From positions 1-64,000 of the forward strand of contig NVXM01000035.1 in the NCBI GenBank assembly GCA_002733865.1: a DNA stretch of 64,000 bases, in the 5' to 3' direction. Below, in pieces: positions 61,517-64,000 of the stretch. Under the pieces are notes generated by a model. The model was not told where the DNA came from. It did no database searches and saw only the letters and a program-made list of their open reading frames with translations. The stretch's first letter is position 1. The number at the start of each line of letters is the position of its first letter. This DNA comes from Sphingopyxis sp. GTDB lineage: Bacteria > Pseudomonadota > Alphaproteobacteria > Sphingomonadales > Sphingomonadaceae. The translations under genes were made by a program, and so were the position numbers.

Positions 61517-63139
61517 TCAGGCAGCATTTGCGTCCAACGTACCGACCTTGCCCAAAATCATGTCGGCGGCGTTCTCTGCAATCATCATGGTCGGCGCATT
61601 GGTATTACCGGCCACGAGGCTGGGCATGATCGAGGCGTCCACGACCCGGAGGCCTGAGATACCCCGGACACGAAGCGAGGCGTCGACTACGGACTCCGCA
61701 TCCGCACCCATTCGGCAGGTGCCCGTGGGATGGTAAATTGTTTCGGCAGTGTCGCGGATAAACGCGGCAATTTCATCGTCTGTCTGGACCGACGGCCCGG
61801 GATGCACCTCAGCAGCACTATGAGCGGCCATCGCCGGCGCATCCAGAATGCGCCGACCGATCTTGAATGCCGCGATTATTGTCTTGAGATCATCAGGATC
61901 GGCTAGGTATCCAGGCTGGATCAGCGGGTCGGCCATTGGATCAGATGATTTCAAGGAAATGTAACCGCGGCTTTTCGGCAGCAGATCGCAGATATGAAGC
62001 GTGTAACCATATCCGAAGGCAACTTTTCGCCCGTGATCTTTGAGATAAGTAGGCAGAAAGTGGAACTGAACATTAGGCCGATCTCGGTCAGGCGAAGACT
62101 GGACAAAACCACCTGCTTCCGCAACGTTGCTGGTAAGAAAGCCCCGCCGTGAAAAAATATACGACCACAGCCCCCCGAGGGCTCTTGGTATGAAGCTGGC
62201 TGCCACCCCGATCGGCTTGCGCGAATTTGCTGCGTTCATGATGGTGACGTCGAGGTGATCAGCCATGTTCTGACCGACCTCGGGTAAATCGTGTACGATC
62301 GGAATGCCATTATGGCGCAACACAGCACTATCCCCGATCCCCGACAGCATCAGCAATTGTGGAGAATTCACGGTGCCACCAGACAGTAGGACTTCACCAC
62401 CCGGTTTGAGCTTCAACTTTTTCGACTCGCGCGCCTGGCGGTAAGCGACGCCAACGGTCGATTTGCCATTCATCAACACGCGCTCGGCGCGCGCATCGGT
62501 AATAATGTCCAAGTTCGCCCGCTCCTCGACCTGGCGCAAAAAGGCCTGCGCTGAACTCCATCGCCGACCGTTGCGCTGTGTCACTTGGTAATATCCGAGG
62601 CCTTCTTGGCTGTCCGCGTTGAAATCCGGATTGACCGGGAACTGGAGTTCCCGCCCCGCTTCGACGAAATCATCGCTGAGCGGGTTTACCGTGCGCAAAT
62701 CGCCGACGCTCAATTCACCGCCCTGTCCGTGAAAACCTCCAGCCGGGTGACGTTCGTTGTCCTCCATGCGCCGGAAAAGTTCGCTCGCACGGTCCCACCC
62801 CCACAAAGCCGATCCTGCCGCTTCCTGCCAATATTGATAATCGTCTGGATGACCGCGAATATAGATCATCGCATTGATCGAGGACGAGCCACCAAGTGTC
62901 TTTCCTCTGGGCCAGAACAAGCGCCGCTTATTAAGATGATCCTGCGGCTCGGTTTCGAAAGCCCAGTTGAGTTTTTTGTTGTTGGCGAGAAGCGCGATTC
63001 CAATCGGCATGTGGATCAGCGGGCTTTTGTCCCTTGGGCCAGCCTCTAGCAGAGCCACCCGTTTCTTGCCATCGGCGGACAATCGGTTGGCGAGGACGCA
63101 ACCGGCCGAACCGGCCCCGATTATTATGTAGTCATACAT
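61517..63139 (-). CDS. alkJ: GMC alcohol dehydrogenase AlkJ
   Basis: A 540-residue membrane-associated FAD alcohol dehydrogenase. It has the FAD motif IIIGAGSAGCVLANRLS, GMC signatures PRGKTLGGSSSINAM and SGGTVNSPQLLMLSGIG, and catalytic His in YHPTGTCRMG and GNTNAPTMMIAENA. It is very close to AlkJ by stretches such as DRDRPNVQFHFLPTYLKDHG and YGYTLHICDLLPKSRG. It oxidises the alcohols formed from alkanes to aldehydes. It follows alkH by 30 bases. Confidence 0.95.
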   Translation of the reverse strand: MYDYIIIGAGSAGCVLANRLSADGKKRVALLEAGPRDKSPLIHMPIGIALLANNKKLNWAFETEPQDHLNKRRLFWPRGKTLGGSSSINAMIYIRGHPDDYQYWQEAAGSALWGWDRASELFRRMEDNERHPAGGFHGQGGELSVGDLRTVNPLSDDFVEAGRELQFPVNPDFNADSQEGLGYYQVTQRNGRRWSSAQAFLRQVEERANLDIITDARAERVLMNGKSTVGVAYRQARESKKLKLKPGGEVLLSGGTVNSPQLLMLSGIGDSAVLRHNGIPIVHDLPEVGQNMADHLDVTIMNAANSRKPIGVAASFIPRALGGLWSYIFSRRGFLTSNVAEAGGFVQSSPDRDRPNVQFHFLPTYLKDHGRKVAFGYGYTLHICDLLPKSRGYISLKSSDPMADPLIQPGYLADPDDLKTIIAAFKIGRRILDAPAMAAHSAAEVHPGPSVQTDDEIAAFIRDTAETIYHPTGTCRMGADAESVVDASLRVRGISGLRVVDASIMPSLVAGNTNAPTMMIAENAADMILGKVGTLDANAA

Positions 63140-63169
63140 GGTTCGCTTGTTCCTTGCAGAATGTACGCA

Positions 63170-64000
63170 TCAGCCCAGCACCCGGACTACGAGGTCGATC
63201 AAACGGCGTACGCGCGGCGTGTAGGGAGGATAGAGCCAAGAAAGGATTGAAAACCGATCTTCCAGGATGGCCCGCTCATGTGAGAATGAACGAAAGCCAT
63301 ACTCGCCGTGCGCGGCCCCTATCCCGGAATTGTTCACTCCGCCGAAAGGGAGGTTTGGATGGAGAAATTGGGCGACCGTGACATTGATTCCAATCCCGCC
63401 AGTCGAGGTGTTCGCGATCACGCGGTCGATTAATCCCCGGTCCTTCTCGAAGATATAGAGTGCCAGAGGTTTCGGCTGCGAATTGATCCTTGCAATGACG
63501 TCATCCAGATTATCGAACGGAATGAGCGGGAGCAGGGGTCCAAACAATTCCTTTTCGGCGATGTCCATGTCAGGGTTCATGCCTCTCAACACGGTCGGTG
63601 AAATGTAGTTTTCACTCGAGTCGAATTCGCCGCCGAAAGCGATCTCCCCGCCCTTCGTGCGTGCATCCTTTACGAGGGCGTGCAGCCGCTTGAAATGGCG
63701 GGCGTTGACGATCCGGCAATAGTCGGGGTTAGCCTTCAGATTACGATTGTCGTTCCCGTAGACCCTGCAGATTTCTGTGATGACAGCGTGCTCGAATTCT
63801 TGGGCAATACTGCTATGAACATAAACATGGTCGGGCGCGATGCAGGTCTGCCCGTTGTTTGCGAATTTACCCCAAACGATACTCTGTACCGCCTTGCGCA
63901 TATTCGCCCCGGGGCCGACAATGGTCGGCGACTTCCCACCCAATTCAAGCGTTACCGAAGAAAGATTGCGCGCTGCTGCTGCCATCACAACCTTGCCAAC
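63170..64000 (-). CDS. alkH: Aldehyde dehydrogenase AlkH (partial, 5' end outside window)
   Basis: The C-terminal 276 or so residues of an NAD(P) aldehyde dehydrogenase of the coniferyl-aldehyde type. The general-base Glu is in LELGGKSPTIVG and the catalytic Cys in NNGQTCIAPD. HPNLPFGGVNNSGIGAAHGEYGF and WLYPPYTPRVRRLI match AlkH closely. It oxidises fatty aldehydes to acids. The reading frame runs past 64000, so the start is not seen. Confidence 0.93.
   Translation of the reverse strand, partial: VGKVVMAAAARNLSSVTLELGGKSPTIVGPGANMRKAVQSIVWGKFANNGQTCIAPDHVYVHSSIAQEFEHAVITEICRVYGNDNRNLKANPDYCRIVNARHFKRLHALVKDARTKGGEIAFGGEFDSSENYISPTVLRGMNPDMDIAEKELFGPLLPLIPFDNLDDVIARINSQPKPLALYIFEKDRGLIDRVIANTSTGGIGINVTVAQFLHPNLPFGGVNNSGIGAAHGEYGFRSFSHERAILEDRFSILSWLYPPYTPRVRRLIDLVVRVLG

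Noticed and set aside
1..64000. CRISPR arrays, tRNA or rRNA genes, plasmid replication or partition genes
   Set aside because: No regular spaced repeats, cloverleaf-like segments or Rep/Par proteins were recognised on either strand.

Overview
The window looks like part of a conjugative element, a plasmid or integrative element, from a sphingomonad-type alphaproteobacterium. This is inferred from the style of the proteins: a large TonB-dependent receptor, a CopABCD set, an F-type transfer operon and a TrwC-sized MOBF relaxase. No replication or partition gene, integrase or tRNA gene was recognised, so plasmid versus integrative element cannot be decided.

Layout. 0-3 kb: a restriction-modification methylase truncated at its C-terminus, then a 312-bp repeat holding a structured leader and a broken ssb. 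3-18 kb: cargo between two copies of that ssb repeat. It holds a TonB receptor; a LysR regulator divergent from a metC-like/thrC-like/amino-acid permease operon; a copper module (copC1-copA-copB-SnoaL-copC2-copD); an IS3 remnant; and a DUF2817 peptidase-like gene. 18.3-25 kb: complete ssb, a probable oriT region, then DNA-processing genes in the R388 trwA-trwB-trwC order. The coupling-protein gene has a stop codon exactly at the Walker A lysine. 25-29.7 kb: a LexA/CI-like S24 repressor with palindromic operators, a DUF2235-LysM hydrolase interrupted at its 3' end by a complete IS630-family element, and a toxin-antitoxin pair. 29.9-35 kb: a nucleotide-signalling defence island. One arm is WYL regulator, cyclic-nucleotide-binding membrane effector, small ORF and class III cyclase (Pycsar-like). 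The divergent arm is a tandem-domain cyclase overlapping an E2-like cysteine-rich protein. 35-36.8 kb: small secreted proteins. 36.8-54.8 kb: a nearly complete F-type type IV secretion operon (traA-L-E-K-B-dsbC-V-C-x-trbI-S26 peptidase-W-U-trbC-N-F-H-G), almost all genes overlapping by 4 bases. 55-56 kb: two small HTH regulators. 56-56.8 kb: transposase and AraC remnants. 56.8-64 kb: an alkane/alcohol oxidation cluster (alkH-J-L-S-T), running off the right edge.

How it works together: the element appears built for transfer (tra genes plus relaxase, probably under S24 control). It carries copper resistance, amino-acid use and alkane oxidation as cargo, and a cyclic-nucleotide defence island with a toxin-antitoxin pair. 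The most novel part is the divergent pair of nucleotide-cyclase systems at 29.9-35 kb. There the tandem cyclase seems to share one composite active site between two degenerate halves and is translationally coupled to an E2-like protein, with no E1 or JAB partner in view.
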